64,000 nt of DNA from an uncultured Sphingomonadaceae bacterium (GTDB lineage Bacteria > Pseudomonadota > Alphaproteobacteria > Sphingomonadales > Sphingomonadaceae): positions 310,001 through 374,000 of the forward strand of contig CANLQG010000003.1 in assembly GCA_947493195.1 (NCBI GenBank). Direction: 5' to 3'. Made by a program: the position numbers and the translations under genes. Each line of letters begins with the position of its first letter. The first letter of the stretch is position 1. Of this stretch, positions 1-7,275 are shown in pieces. The notes under the pieces are model-generated. The model was not told the DNA's origin and did no database searches. It saw only the letters and a list, made by a program, of their open reading frames with translations.

Positions 1-1319
1 AACGCCGCGGCCAATGCTGTCGAGAATATAGCAATTCCTTCGTCGATCTCCGCGTCCGAGATGGTGAGGGCCGGAAGGAAGCGGATGACGTTACCGTGCA
101 TCCCGCAGGCAAGGACGATCAGGCCGAGTTTGTGGCAATGCGCAAGCACGCTCTTGAGCAGTGCCGGGTTGGGCCTCGCCATCGAGCCGTGCTCGACAAG
201 TTCCATCGCTATCATGGCTCCACGCTCGCAGCGCAATTCGCCGATGTAATCGGGATAGCTGCCCTGCAACGCCGATAGAGCCTTCTTGAACTTGTCGCCT
301 ATTTCCTGCGCTCTTTCGATCAGGCGCTCTTCTTCGATGATGTCGAGCACTGCGAGCGCGGCTGCGCATCCGATCGGTGATCCGGCGTAGGTTCCACCCA
401 GTCCGCCGGGATCGACCGCGTCCATGATTTTCGCTTTACCGACCACACCCGCCAGCGGAAAGCCGCCGGCCATGCCCTTTGCCATGGTGAGCAGATCGGG
501 CTCGACACCCGAATGTTCGCAAGCGAACATTCTGCCGGTTCGCGCAAAACCAGTTTGCACTTCGTCCGCTATCAGCACGATGCCATGCTCGTCACAGATC
601 TCGCGCAAACGCGTGAACCAGGCGCGGGGCGCTGGATAAAAACCACCTTCGCCCTGTACGGGCTCAAGGATCATGGCCGCGCAGTCCGAAGGGTCGATAT
701 CAGTCCTGAACAGCGTATCCAGCGCCTCGAGAGCCATCTCTTCCGAAATGCCATGACCCGCAATGGGATAGGGCGCACGATATATTTCGCCCGGGAACGG
801 GCCGAACCGCGTCTTGTAGGGTGCGACCTTGCCCGTAAGCCCGAGCGTCATCATGGTACGGCCGTGATACCCGCCGTCGAACGCGACTATGCCCCGCCGC
901 CGCGTGTGCGACCTGGCGATCTTGATGGCGTTTTCCACGGCCTCGGCACCGGTGGTGACGAACATGGTCTTCTTCGGCGTGTCACCCGGAGCCAGGGCAT
1001 TCAGCCTTTCGGCCAGCTCTACAGCGCCCGGATATGGGGTGATCATGATACAGCTGTGACTGAGGTGGTCGAGCTGTTCGGCAACTGCCGCCTTCACCTT
1101 CGGATGCAGATGGCCTGTATTGACCACTGCAATACCGGTGCCGAAGTCCAGATAGCGCTTGCCCTCCACGTCCCACATCTGGGATCCTTCGGCCTTATCG
1201 ATGAAAATAGGCGCCAGATTGCTTTCGCCTCGTGCAATCGCGGCGTCCTTGCGATCCTGCCACGCGGCATTGCCGACAATTTCCGAATGAATCCTGCTGC
1301 CACCCAATATCGCGCTCAT
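1..1319 (-). CDS. gabT: 4-aminobutyrate aminotransferase (class III), 3' end cut by window edge
   Basis: Pyridoxal-phosphate enzyme that transfers the amino group of GABA (or 5-aminovalerate) to 2-oxoglutarate, giving succinate semialdehyde. 439 codons are visible from ATG 1319 without a stop; the family is about 425-430 residues, so only the last few residues are missing. The class III Schiff-base lysine is K281 in MAKGMAGGFPL. GAEAVENAIKIAR (PLP phosphate region), GYHGRT, EPVQGEGG and ADEVQTGFARTG are also present. The ATG overlaps the gabD stop by 4 nt (ATGA), so the two are translationally coupled and should act in sequence. Substrate preference among GABA, 5-aminovalerate and beta-alanine cannot be read from sequence; the GABA call rests on motifs plus the gabD neighbour. 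Confidence 0.9.
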   Translation of the reverse strand, partial: MSAILGGSRIHSEIVGNAAWQDRKDAAIARGESNLAPIFIDKAEGSQMWDVEGKRYLDFGTGIAVVNTGHLHPKVKAAVAEQLDHLSHSCIMITPYPGAVELAERLNALAPGDTPKKTMFVTTGAEAVENAIKIARSHTRRRGIVAFDGGYHGRTMMTLGLTGKVAPYKTRFGPFPGEIYRAPYPIAGHGISEEMALEALDTLFRTDIDPSDCAAMILEPVQGEGGFYPAPRAWFTRLREICDEHGIVLIADEVQTGFARTGRMFACEHSGVEPDLLTMAKGMAGGFPLAGVVGKAKIMDAVDPGGLGGTYAGSPIGCAAALAVLDIIEEERLIERAQEIGDKFKKALSALQGSYPDYIGELRCERGAMIAMELVEHGSMARPNPALLKSVLAHCHKLGLIVLACGMHGNVIRFLPALTISDAEIDEGIAIFSTALAAA

Positions 1320-2779
1320 GCGGAAAGTCCTCCCATCCTGACGTATTTCATTTCGAGGTAGTCATCGATCCCGTGGCGCGATCCTTCGCGGCCCATGCCC
1401 GATTGCTTGATACCGCCGAAAGGCGCGGAAACGGCCGAGATGATGCCGTCGTTCATGCCTACCATTCCGTATTCGAGCGCGTCGCTCATCCGCCAGGCGC
1501 GACCCAGATCACGGGTGTAGCAATAGGCTGCGAGGCCAAACGGCGTCGCGTTGGCAGCGGCGATCACCTCCTTCTCGGTGTCGAACGGGATGACGGGCGC
1601 TACAGGCCCGAATATCTCCTCTTCGAGGATGGCCGAGCCAGGTGGGACATCGACAATCACGGTCGGCTCGAAGAAGCGATCGTCGATCGGCGCTCCACCA
1701 GTGAGGATGCGCGCGCCACGGCGGGTTGCATCGTCGAGCAGGCGGATAACCTTGTCCAGAGCGGCGCGGTTGATAAGCGGTCCCACCTCGCCGCCCGAAG
1801 CCCCATCACCCACTTTCAGCGCGCCGACGCGCTTCGCGAAGCGTTCGCAGAACTGATCGTGGACTGCGCGATGGACATAGAACCGGTTGGCGCAGACGCA
1901 GGTTTGCCCGGCGTTGCGATATTTGGAGGCCATGGCGCCCTCGAGCGCCGCATCAATGTCTGCGTCATCGAAAATGATGAAAGGCGCATTGCCGCCAAGC
2001 TCCATCGACACGCGCTTTACCGTGGGCGCGCAATCGGCAAGCAACCTGCGCCCCACCTGCGTCGATCCTGTGAAAGACAACTTTCGCACCAGATCGCTTT
2101 CGGTAAGCGCCGCCCCTACTGCCGCGGGCTGGCTACAGGGAAGCACGCTGAACACGCCCGGCGGGACACCGGCCTCAAGGGCAAGCTTGGCTGCGGCAAT
2201 GGCGGAAAGCGGCGTATCCTCGGCCGGCTTGGCGAGCATGGTGCAACCGGCTGCAAGGGCAGGCGCCACCTTGCGCATCAGCATTGCACTGGGGAAATTC
2301 CAGGGGGTGATAGCTGCGCAGACGCCCACCGGCTCCCGGGAGACGAAGATTTTCGTGTTCCCGGCGGATGCAGGAATGATTTCGCCATAAATACGCTCCG
2401 CCTCTTCGGCGAACCACTTGAGATAGGCTGCTCCGTAGCGGACTTCTCCTATCGCTTCGGTCAGAGGCTTGCCCATCTCGGCAGTAATGAGGCGCGCGAG
2501 ACGATCCTCGTCTGCAATCATCAGATCGTGCCAAGTGCGTAATATCGCACCGCGATCCGCCGCGCTTCGTGCTCGCCAGGCAGGCAGGGCCTCATGTGCA
2601 GCCTTTATCGCAGCTTCGGCATCGTCGCGTGAACAGTCCGCGACATCCGCGATTTCTTCACCGGTCGCAGGATTGGTTACCGCAAACCGGCGACCGTCCA
2701 TTGCGGGACGATCCTCACCGTCGATAACGGCATTCCAGATCGCGGTAGAGGAAATGGTCGCTTCGGCAATGTCGTTCAA
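1316..2779 (-). CDS. gabD: Succinate-semialdehyde dehydrogenase (NAD(P)+)
   Basis: Aldehyde dehydrogenase superfamily, 487 aa, oxidising succinate semialdehyde to succinate for the TCA cycle. It shows the Rossmann FTGSTQVGRRL motif, the general base E260 in MELGGNAPF and the nucleophile C294 in NAGQTCVCANRF, all matching the GabD subfamily. The start is TTG at 2779, supported by an AAGGGG Shine-Dalgarno 7 nt upstream. An 85-nt gap separates it from the MFS gene upstream, the largest gap inside this locus, and that gap carries a direct repeat that probably binds the MocR regulator. The stop overlaps gabT. Cofactor (NAD versus NADP) is not decidable by eye. Confidence 0.93.
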   Translation of the reverse strand: MNDIAEATISSTAIWNAVIDGEDRPAMDGRRFAVTNPATGEEIADVADCSRDDAEAAIKAAHEALPAWRARSAADRGAILRTWHDLMIADEDRLARLITAEMGKPLTEAIGEVRYGAAYLKWFAEEAERIYGEIIPASAGNTKIFVSREPVGVCAAITPWNFPSAMLMRKVAPALAAGCTMLAKPAEDTPLSAIAAAKLALEAGVPPGVFSVLPCSQPAAVGAALTESDLVRKLSFTGSTQVGRRLLADCAPTVKRVSMELGGNAPFIIFDDADIDAALEGAMASKYRNAGQTCVCANRFYVHRAVHDQFCERFAKRVGALKVGDGASGGEVGPLINRAALDKVIRLLDDATRRGARILTGGAPIDDRFFEPTVIVDVPPGSAILEEEIFGPVAPVIPFDTEKEVIAAANATPFGLAAYCYTRDLGRAWRMSDALEYGMVGMNDGIISAVSAPFGGIKQSGMGREGSRHGIDDYLEMKYVRMGGLSA

Positions 2780-2830
2780 AATACGTCCCCTTGCTTATGC
2801 GAGCGTTTTTTCATCCGGACACCGAAGGGG

Positions 2831-2872
2831 TTAGGTCCAGCTATCATCGAAATTTGGGTCCAGTTTAACTGG
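2831..2872 (-). promoter_or_regulatory. Putative MocR/GabR operator upstream of gabDT
   Basis: On the minus strand two direct half-sites, CTGGACCCAAAT (2863-2852) and CTGGACCTAA (2840-2831), start 23 nt apart. The proximal one ends about 51 nt before the gabD start. An inverted repeat CCAGTTTAACTGG (2860-2872) overlaps the distal half-site and the stop codon of the MFS gene. The arrangement matches the site upstream of the amidase gene (10616-10649) in half-site sequence, 23-nt period and distance to the start codon. From memory, TauR, a MocR protein of Rhodobacter, recognises repeated CTGGACYTAA. Binding here is inferred. Confidence 0.55.
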
Positions 2873-4034
2873 CTTTCCGAAGGTCGATCAATCGCGCAGG
2901 CACCAGCATCACGAGCATGCTTGCCAGCAAGGTCACAAGGGCTGCATTGATCAGCAAGCCGTAATCGCCGGTATCGCCAAGAAGCTGGCCTGCCACAAGC
3001 GGACCCGAGGCAAGGCCGATCTTCGATACGAACCCCGCAGCTGCCGCAGTGCGTCCTGCGCTGTCGAACTGGGATGCCATTCCGAGCAGATAGGCCATCA
3101 CCATGCCCCACGTGATCCCGGTTCCGCAGTTCGCAACAAGATAGGCGAGCGGGTGCGCGCTGAGATGGAAGATCGCGGTTCCGCCAAGCGTCAGGAGCAT
3201 GACCAGTGCCAGAGGCAGGAACCGTCCATATTTCGTGCCGATCAGGATCACGCACAAAGGGCCTAACAGGGCCACCCAGGTTGCAAGACCAAGCGCATAG
3301 CTGGTGTAGGTCCGCTCCAGCCCATACCCGATCCCGAGACGGAAGATATAGGCGAGCAAACCCATGTTGGCAGCCTGGAACAGGAAGATCGCACCCAGGG
3401 TCAGCAGCAGCGGGCTCCACTGCACCTTGCCCCCTTCGCTCACGGTGCGGGTACGGGGTGGATAAGCGGGCAGGAAAGGCACCATCATGAGGCTGGCGAA
3501 ACTGAACAGGGCGAGCGCAATGAACAGCGCCTGCGTGCCATAAACGGGAACAAGCTGGGGCAGCGTCATCACGCCCAGCCCGCCAAGACCGAACTGCACG
3601 AACAGGAGAATGCCGAAAGTCCGGTCGGCCTGCGCCGTGCGCGCAATTACCCCGAAAGCGATGCCGACCAGCATCCCGCCGACAAGGCCGTGTATGGAGC
3701 GCACTGCGAGCAGGACATCAGGATTGCCGATCGGCATAGAGACCAGGTCCAGGGCTATAAGCGATACCAGCAGCGTATAGGCAGCCGGGCGCCACGGAAC
3801 CCTCTTGATCAGCACCACCGCCACCAGCGCGCCGATCGATGCTCCATATATATTTGCCGAACCGATCAGGCCCGCCTGTGCTTCCGACAAACCCAGGCCC
3901 GTGATGAGGCCATCGACGATCGCGGCCATGATATTGACGTAGAACAGCCCGGCCGTGGCGAGGAAGCTGAGCATGATACCGGCGGGAATGCCCGCCGGGT
4001 CGACCTTCGCAGATTTTATAGCGGCCGTAGTCAT
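2865..4034 (-). CDS. MFS transporter
   Basis: Major facilitator superfamily inner-membrane transporter, 389 aa, with about 12 hydrophobic segments spread over the whole length and a short basic loop after the first pair, as in sugar and organic-anion MFS carriers. I chose ATG 4034 because it overlaps the upstream stop as ATGA; an in-frame codon at 4049 would add MRGFP but lies inside the upstream gene. By position it would carry the hydrolysis product, such as GABA or another small amine or acid, across the inner membrane, or export it. Direction and substrate are unknown; no subfamily signature settles them. Confidence 0.85.
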   Translation of the reverse strand: MTTAAIKSAKVDPAGIPAGIMLSFLATAGLFYVNIMAAIVDGLITGLGLSEAQAGLIGSANIYGASIGALVAVVLIKRVPWRPAAYTLLVSLIALDLVSMPIGNPDVLLAVRSIHGLVGGMLVGIAFGVIARTAQADRTFGILLFVQFGLGGLGVMTLPQLVPVYGTQALFIALALFSFASLMMVPFLPAYPPRTRTVSEGGKVQWSPLLLTLGAIFLFQAANMGLLAYIFRLGIGYGLERTYTSYALGLATWVALLGPLCVILIGTKYGRFLPLALVMLLTLGGTAIFHLSAHPLAYLVANCGTGITWGMVMAYLLGMASQFDSAGRTAAAAGFVSKIGLASGPLVAGQLLGDTGDYGLLINAALVTLLASMLVMLVPARLIDLRKAS

Positions 4035-5686
4035 GGGGAAACCTCGCAAAGATGATGATATTCATGAATTGCGCGTGCCGAATTCGCCCATCGGTGGGTG
4101 CCTGCATCGCTGACATGGTAATAGAGCCGCTCACCTGGCAGGAATGCTGCCACCAGCCCTCCGTACCCGGACATCAGCGGTACCCACAGGTCTTCATCGC
4201 AGTCGAGAGACTGGCCTGCGTCCCACGCCCAGAAGCCGTAGCGATAGCGTTGGTCTTCTGTTGCTGCACGCAGACCGTGTGGCGGGTTGGCGCGTTGCAT
4301 GGCTTGCGAAAGCATTCCGGGATCGAGATAGCTCTCGCCATCGATAGTCCCGCCCCGATGAAGGAATTGTGCGACACGCGCGAGGTCTGCGCGGGTAAGG
4401 TACATGCCCCACCCCGAAAAGGGCATTGCGCTTTCGTCGTAGGTCCGGCGCGGGACAAACATCAGCGCTGACAGATCGAGCGCGTCCCACATCGGCTGCA
4501 GAATGTCGCGCTGCACATCTGCCCGCGCATCCTCTGTTTCGCTACGCAAGATACCGGTCATGGCGATCCCGGCGATATAGCTGTCGGCCGTGCGATAGAC
4601 GAAGCGGCTACCCGGTTCGGCGCGCTTTTCAAAACCGCGGCAGGCGATCTCTATTTTCTGGCCATGGGTCTCTGAAAGGAAGAACCGGCTCATCAGTTCG
4701 GAGCCTTCATCCAGTTCGTGACGACGATCGTTATAATGGCCCGTTGCCATGTTCAGTGCGTCAGCCACGCTGACATCGCCCCATCCCCATCCTTCGCAAG
4801 CGCCGACGTAATCAGCGATGCTGCGCTCCACGGAGCCGGGGTAGAGACGCTCCAGCCGCATCGCGGCTACTCCCCCGAAGATCGACTTGGCCCAGCTGTA
4901 TGATGGAATTACGAGTTCGGAACAGAAGGGATATGGCCCCGCCCTAGTCGGGCATCGGGACACGTAGTGAACCCCGTCCAGCACCACCCCCTTCAATGAC
5001 AGCGCGCCCGCCGGAACCTGATCCTCCGCCCCCAGGCGTGCGGCAAAGTCCAGATCGGAGATCGGTCGCTCGGGAAGTCGAGCGGCGCGTTCGCGGCGAT
5101 CGGCTTCGACTATAGCTGCGCTATCGTCCACCACGCGCGCCGTGTATGCGCCATCCAGTGCAGTGCGCATATCGAACTGGAAATAGGCACAGGTCTCGCT
5201 CGCGATTTGCAGATCGGCCCTGACGTTTTCGGCAGAGAGTTCGAGTTTGAGCAAACCATTGTGAACGCAGTTCGCATTACGCTCCGCCAGCGCGACCGGC
5301 AGTGACAACCACGTGCGGCCATCGCCGTCGCGCCAGGTAGCGCCCGGCTGCACAATCCATTCCCAGTGCGGATGCATTCCGCGGATCGGGCCGCGCTGGA
5401 CAGGTATTACTCGAACGGCGTCCTGCAGAATGTCGATTGTCAGAGGCGGCACCTCGGCAATCCGAAGCACCTCGATATCCATGTCGAAGGCGTTGGTGTA
5501 CACTTCGAAGAAGCGCGCAGGACCCGCAAACAGGTGCAGCGTTCCGGATACCTCTTCGTCGGGGACAAGCGGAACATCTGGCGGGGCAAAGTCCGAGGCT
5601 GGCAACAGCCGGTCGGACACGGGCTGCGCCTGCGCCGCCAGGGACCAGACCATGCACGCGAGCATGGCGAGAAAACGAATGGTCAT
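4031..5686 (-). CDS. Secreted SxxK serine hydrolase (beta-lactamase/EstB-like)
   Basis: 551 aa. A signal peptide (MTIRFLAMLACMVWSLAAQA) puts it in the periplasm or outer membrane. Residues about 21-230 are a domain I do not recognise. The hydrolase part follows, with the SxxK motif S264-W-A-K267 in YSWAKS, then a YRTADSY segment and a late SGYGG segment that could take the place of the third penicillin-binding-protein motif. Class C beta-lactamase relatives include esterases, D-amino-acid amidases and DD-peptidases, so an amide or ester hydrolase acting on the imported compound fits. Starts at ATG 5686, overlapping the sulfotransferase stop (ATGA), and ends overlapping the MFS start. A true beta-lactamase role is unlikely given the size and operon. 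Confidence 0.72.
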   Translation of the reverse strand: MTIRFLAMLACMVWSLAAQAQPVSDRLLPASDFAPPDVPLVPDEEVSGTLHLFAGPARFFEVYTNAFDMDIEVLRIAEVPPLTIDILQDAVRVIPVQRGPIRGMHPHWEWIVQPGATWRDGDGRTWLSLPVALAERNANCVHNGLLKLELSAENVRADLQIASETCAYFQFDMRTALDGAYTARVVDDSAAIVEADRRERAARLPERPISDLDFAARLGAEDQVPAGALSLKGVVLDGVHYVSRCPTRAGPYPFCSELVIPSYSWAKSIFGGVAAMRLERLYPGSVERSIADYVGACEGWGWGDVSVADALNMATGHYNDRRHELDEGSELMSRFFLSETHGQKIEIACRGFEKRAEPGSRFVYRTADSYIAGIAMTGILRSETEDARADVQRDILQPMWDALDLSALMFVPRRTYDESAMPFSGWGMYLTRADLARVAQFLHRGGTIDGESYLDPGMLSQAMQRANPPHGLRAATEDQRYRYGFWAWDAGQSLDCDEDLWVPLMSGYGGLVAAFLPGERLYYHVSDAGTHRWANSARAIHEYHHLCEVSP

Positions 5687-7257
5687 CGCTCCAGCCCCGC
5701 CGCGCGCAGCTTGCGCGCAACGTCGGTCATCTTGTCCTCGTGCTTGCGCCACGCGCCAATCGACCGCGTATGTACAGGCTGCCGCACTTGTGCAGCGCTG
5801 GCCGTGGCGCTGGGAGAAGTGGCGGCATGGAAATCAACCACGCGGTCGTCCCAGTCGAGACCGGCGGCCACAAGCAGGCGGCGGCTCTCGTTCTCCTGAT
5901 CGCTTACCAGGGCCTCGTAATCGATATGGAAGATCCGGTCTCCAAGTTCTGACTGCCAATGCGCCATGAGCCGATGCTTGCCGATCATGTAGTCGGCAAT
6001 GTCGTCGAGCGAATATGCGAAGGGATATCCCATGCGAAACAGGGTCTTGTAGACTGCGAAGACTATATCCAGCGGGTTACGACGAACATGGATTATCCGC
6101 GCTTCGGGAAGCGCTTTCGCGATCAATCCGAGGTAGAGGAAATTCAGCGGGGTCTTGTCTACCGTCCGATTTCCCAAAGGCACACGCCAGCCCATACGGC
6201 GGGCATAATTCGCGCCAATTTCGCATGGTGGAGTTCGTGCAGAGGCAGTGACCAGCTCTTCCTTTGAGCCGACGGGCCGCGTTTCTTCCATGATGGCAAG
6301 CGCCAGATCGTTCACCTCACCCACGCTTTCCACCTGCGGATGACTGGAAAGAATCCGATCAACGAGGGTGGTGCCGGAGCGCGGCATACCCACGACGAAG
6401 ATCGGCGCTGAGTCTTCATGACCTACTGCGCCTTCTGCCCACTCTCCCGTGAAGGCCGTGGCGATCTGTTGCATCGTCCGCACATCGTCCGCAACTCGGT
6501 AACGCAGCGCTGCGCGGCGCAGTGCGTTTGCCCTGGAAAGTGCGGCGAAGCTTTCATCGTGACGCTCCAGGTCCTCCAGTTCCTTCGCCATTGCAAAATG
6601 CAGGGCGAATTCATCGCGGCGTCCGGCAGCGGCCGGGAGAACCTTCGCGAGTTCGGATATGTTGTTTTCTTGCCCTGACTGGGTACGCAATGTCGAGAGA
6701 TTGTACCGCGCTTCCGCGTCGAGGCTTTCAAGCCGGGTCACTTCGCGCAGGTTCTTTTCCGCAGCATCGAACTTGCCAAGCGCAACCTGGGCCGCAGCCA
6801 GGTTGAAACGCAAACGCGCATCTTCTGGCAGTTCGCCTACCGCGCGGTGAAGCAGGTCTTCGGCGAGTTCGTAATCGCCGATCTGCGTGGCCGACTGGGC
6901 CAGTTCGTCCAGCCGCGCCGCGGTAATACCGCCGGCTTGCGCGAACCGATCGATAAGGCGCTTTGCGGCGGGAAGATCGCCTTGCAGGATCAGCGCCTCG
7001 AGAGCGACCTTCATTACTGCCGGATCGTGAGGCGCAAGCTTCCTCGCTTCTTCGGCGCTTTCGGCCATGCCGACAAAGTCGCTCAAGCGTTGCTGGGCCC
7101 GGGCAAGAACTGTGAGGGCCGCCACATCGCCCTTCGCACCGCGCAGCGCGGCGCGAAGCTCCTGCACGGCGACCACCGGTTTTCCTTCTCCGAGCAGGCG
7201 CACGGCTTTTCGCGTTGCCGCGGCAAGCCTGCCTTCCTGCTCGGGTGGAGTCATCAT
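5683..7257 (-). CDS. TPR-repeat sulfotransferase family protein
   Basis: 524 aa. The N-terminal half (residues about 10-270) is helical and looks like degenerate tetratricopeptide repeats. The C-terminal half is a sulfotransferase fold: the 5'-phosphosulfate-binding loop is GMPRSGTTL (289-297) and the 3'-phosphate-binding segment is RIIHVRRNPLDIV (near 387-399). Such proteins transfer sulfate from PAPS in other settings, but TPR-sulfotransferases beside TonB receptors have, as far as I know, no settled role. No signal peptide, so cytoplasmic. ATG at 7257 or 7254. It lies 18 nt downstream of the TonB receptor and overlaps the serine hydrolase start, so it is a core member of the operon. Confidence 0.85.
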   Translation of the reverse strand: MMTPPEQEGRLAAATRKAVRLLGEGKPVVAVQELRAALRGAKGDVAALTVLARAQQRLSDFVGMAESAEEARKLAPHDPAVMKVALEALILQGDLPAAKRLIDRFAQAGGITAARLDELAQSATQIGDYELAEDLLHRAVGELPEDARLRFNLAAAQVALGKFDAAEKNLREVTRLESLDAEARYNLSTLRTQSGQENNISELAKVLPAAAGRRDEFALHFAMAKELEDLERHDESFAALSRANALRRAALRYRVADDVRTMQQIATAFTGEWAEGAVGHEDSAPIFVVGMPRSGTTLVDRILSSHPQVESVGEVNDLALAIMEETRPVGSKEELVTASARTPPCEIGANYARRMGWRVPLGNRTVDKTPLNFLYLGLIAKALPEARIIHVRRNPLDIVFAVYKTLFRMGYPFAYSLDDIADYMIGKHRLMAHWQSELGDRIFHIDYEALVSDQENESRRLLVAAGLDWDDRVVDFHAATSPSATASAAQVRQPVHTRSIGAWRKHEDKMTDVARKLRAAGLER

Positions 7258-7275
7258 GCGTGGTTCAATCCGCCA

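Noticed and set aside
1232-2542. A 436-codon plus-strand open frame across gabT and gabD
   Set aside because: Antisense shadow of two well-supported enzymes; its translation has no recognisable domain or ribosome binding site.
4031-5686. Calling the SxxK protein an antibiotic-resistance beta-lactamase
   Set aside because: It is about 150 residues longer than class C enzymes, lacks a clear KTG motif, and sits in a catabolic operon.
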